Below are positions 62,838 to 64,000 of a DNA stretch of 64,000 nt, in pieces. Each line of letters opens with the position of its first letter. Within the stretch, counting starts at the first letter, position 1. The position numbers and the translations under genes were made by a program. The stretch lies in the NCBI GenBank assembly GCA_046051225.1, contig JBJOOR010000002.1:248001-312000 (forward strand), written 5' to 3'. The notes under the pieces are model-generated. The model was not told the DNA's origin, did no database searches, and saw nothing but the letters and a program-made list of their open reading frames with translations. This DNA is from CAIODY01 sp046051225 (GTDB lineage Bacteria; Bacteroidota; Bacteroidia; Chitinophagales; CAIODY01).

Positions 62838-62867
62838 TGGTACATTTTTGTTTGATGAAATGTACCA
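62838..62867. other. Hairpin between purA and purS
   Basis: TGGTACATTT (62838-62847) and AAATGTACCA (62858-62867) form a 10-bp stem with a 10-nt loop. It sits about 43 nt upstream of the purS -7 element, in a place suited to an operator. Confidence 0.5.
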
Positions 62868-62873
62868 AAAAAT

Positions 62874-62914
62874 AAAAAGCGCAAATCAATTCTATCATCA
62901 ATTTACGCTTTTTA
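62874..62914 (-). terminator. Probable terminator of purA
   Basis: AAAAAGCGCAAAT pairs with ATTTACGCTTTTT (one mismatch) around a 14-nt loop. It lies 26 nt after the purA stop on the minus strand; in that direction it ends in TTTTT. Confidence 0.65.
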
Positions 62915-62939
62915 AAATTATTTGAATAATAAAAAAGAG

Positions 62940-64000
62940 TTATTCTACAATCAATTGGCTTCTTTCGGCCCCTGTTGAAATCATCGAAAAAGGAACTTTT
63001 GTATATTGGGTTACAAAATCTAAATAGGTTTGAAAAGCAGCAGGCACACTATTTTTAGTTTTGCATTGTGCCAAATCGGTGTTCCATCCTTTTAGTTTTT
63101 CTGTTTTGGGTATTATATTTTTATCAATCATATCATACGGCAATTGTGCCGAATCTTTACCATCAAAATGATAAGCAGTTACAATTTCTATTTCATCAAA
63201 ATTGTTCATCACATCGGCTTTTGTTAATACCAATTGTGTTACGCCATTTAGCATTATGGCATAATTTAAAGCTACTAAATCTAACCAGCCGCATCTTCGT
63301 GGTCTGCCCGTTGTACTTCCAAATTCGTTGCCTTGTTTGCGCAATTGTTCGCCCGTTTCATTTAATAATTCGCTTGGAAATGGGCCACTGCCCACACGGG
63401 TGCAATATGCTTTGGTGATGCCTATTACTTCGCCAATGTGTTGTGGGGCAATGCCAAGCCCTGTGCAAGTTGATGCTGTAATGGTATTAGATGATGTAAC
63501 GAAAGGGTAAGTGCCAAAATCAATATCTAGCATACTGCCTTGAGCGCCTTCGGCTAATATTTTTTTGCCTTTTTTTATTTCTTCGTTAATGTAATATTCG
63601 CCATCTACAATGTTAAATTGCTTAATCATTTCTATAGCTGCCATCCAATCTTTTTCTTGCTGTTCAATATCAAATTTAAAATCGTAGGTGCTTATTAATG
63701 AAAGATGTTTTTGCTTTAAAGCAATATATTTTTCCATAAATGTGGTAGATAGAATATCGCCTATTCGCAATCCATTTCTTCCTGTTTTATCCATGTAGGT
63801 TGGTCCTATTCCTTTTAATGTTGAACCAATTTTTTCTACCCCTTTCGAGGCTTCGCTTGCAGCATCTAGCACTCTATGCGTTGGCAATATTAAATGTGCT
63901 TTTTTCGAAATCAATAAATTGTTGCCAATTGTTACACCAGCGGCTCTTAATTCGGCTATTTCTTGTAAAAAAGTAATAGGGTCTAACACTACGCCATTGC
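62940..64000 (-). CDS. purA: Adenylosuccinate synthetase (5' end outside the window)
   Basis: At least 353 residues; the frame is open to the right edge, so the N-terminal GTP-binding loop is missing. The GTP-dependent enzyme joins IMP and aspartate to form adenylosuccinate. Visible motifs are NGVVLDPITFLQEI, GIGPTYMDKTGRNGLR, the catalytic-region EGAQGSMLDIDFGTYPFVTS (with A-G-S loop residues) and GRPRRCGWLDLVAL. The C-terminus MISTGAERSQLIVE is complete. Confidence 0.95.
   Translation of the reverse strand, partial: NGVVLDPITFLQEIAELRAAGVTIGNNLLISKKAHLILPTHRVLDAASEASKGVEKIGSTLKGIGPTYMDKTGRNGLRIGDILSTTFMEKYIALKQKHLSLISTYDFKFDIEQQEKDWMAAIEMIKQFNIVDGEYYINEEIKKGKKILAEGAQGSMLDIDFGTYPFVTSSNTITASTCTGLGIAPQHIGEVIGITKAYCTRVGSGPFPSELLNETGEQLRKQGNEFGSTTGRPRRCGWLDLVALNYAIMLNGVTQLVLTKADVMNNFDEIEIVTAYHFDGKDSAQLPYDMIDKNIIPKTEKLKGWNTDLAQCKTKNSVPAAFQTYLDFVTQYTKVPFSMISTGAERSQLIVE

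Noticed and set aside
1..64000. tRNA, rRNA, CRISPR arrays, prophage or insertion-sequence transposases
   Set aside because: All longer gaps were read and no cloverleaf, regular direct-repeat/spacer pattern or transposase-like protein was seen; short ncRNAs cannot be excluded by eye.

Overview
This 64 kb window is AT-rich chromosomal DNA from a member of the Bacteroidota, most like Chitinophagales or Sphingobacteriales-type lineages. The signs are type IX secretion (T9SS) C-terminal sorting domains on four large secreted proteins, many TAnnTTTG promoter elements of the Bacteroidota primary sigma factor, weak A-rich ribosome binding sites, occasional TTG/GTG starts, and families such as RemB/Wzi-like barrels, DUF6089, TM2 and GH92. 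No rRNA, tRNA, CRISPR array, phage or classical insertion sequence was seen. Genes are densely packed and no stretch over 300 bases lacks a gene.

Layout. 1-8.8 kb (minus strand): start of a probable sugar-phosphate isomerase, a DEAD-box helicase, acpH, an rluE-like pseudouridine synthase, lpxK, a Wzi/RemB-like barrel, DUF6089, DUF721 and purM. 8.88-10.49 kb: a self-contained module of an AAA ATPase with a C-terminal PD-(D/E)XK-like domain, bounded by a matched pair of 35-nt hairpin sites in inverse orientation; this is the strongest candidate for an undescribed system. 10.5-19 kb: M13 and M1 metallopeptidases, a MORN-like/TonB-CTD-like protein, and a GH92 alpha-mannosidase whose reading frame carries two palindromic repeats. 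19-22.7 kb: overlapping operon of acyl-CoA ligase, acyltransferase and SDR. 22.8-25.6 kb: envelope operon with a YidD protein that carries its own signal peptide, followed by two related signal-peptide/TM proteins. 25.6-32.4 kb: TM2, an Omp85-type barrel, gmhA, a PNGase F-family T9SS protein with an embedded LamG domain, and a GEVED T9SS protein whose start codon appears to be ATT. 32.5-36.9 kb: alaS with two downstream unknown genes. 37-49.8 kb (plus strand): small barrel protein, M23 peptidase, DUF937, methyltransferase, alpha-oxoamine synthase, RsmH paralogue, lipB, RluD-type synthase, FNR-like regulator, hemW, prolyl oligopeptidase, PKD T9SS protein. 49.8-64 kb (minus strand): dnaA, metallophosphatase, giant TraB/GumN fusion, DUF4159, a CxxCH/PKD T9SS protein, a VWA-like membrane protein, purS and the 3' part of purA.

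Themes. Envelope biogenesis (lpxK, gmhA, Omp85 barrel, M23, Wzi-like, T9SS cargo), peptide and glycan scavenging (M13, M1, S9, GH92, PNGase F), RNA modification (two pseudouridine synthases, RsmH-like, DEAD helicase) and purine synthesis (purM, purS, purA at separate loci). The most unusual layer is repeats: at least four palindrome types lie between genes and, twice, in frame inside a gene. All family names come from reading motifs by eye; no database search was run.
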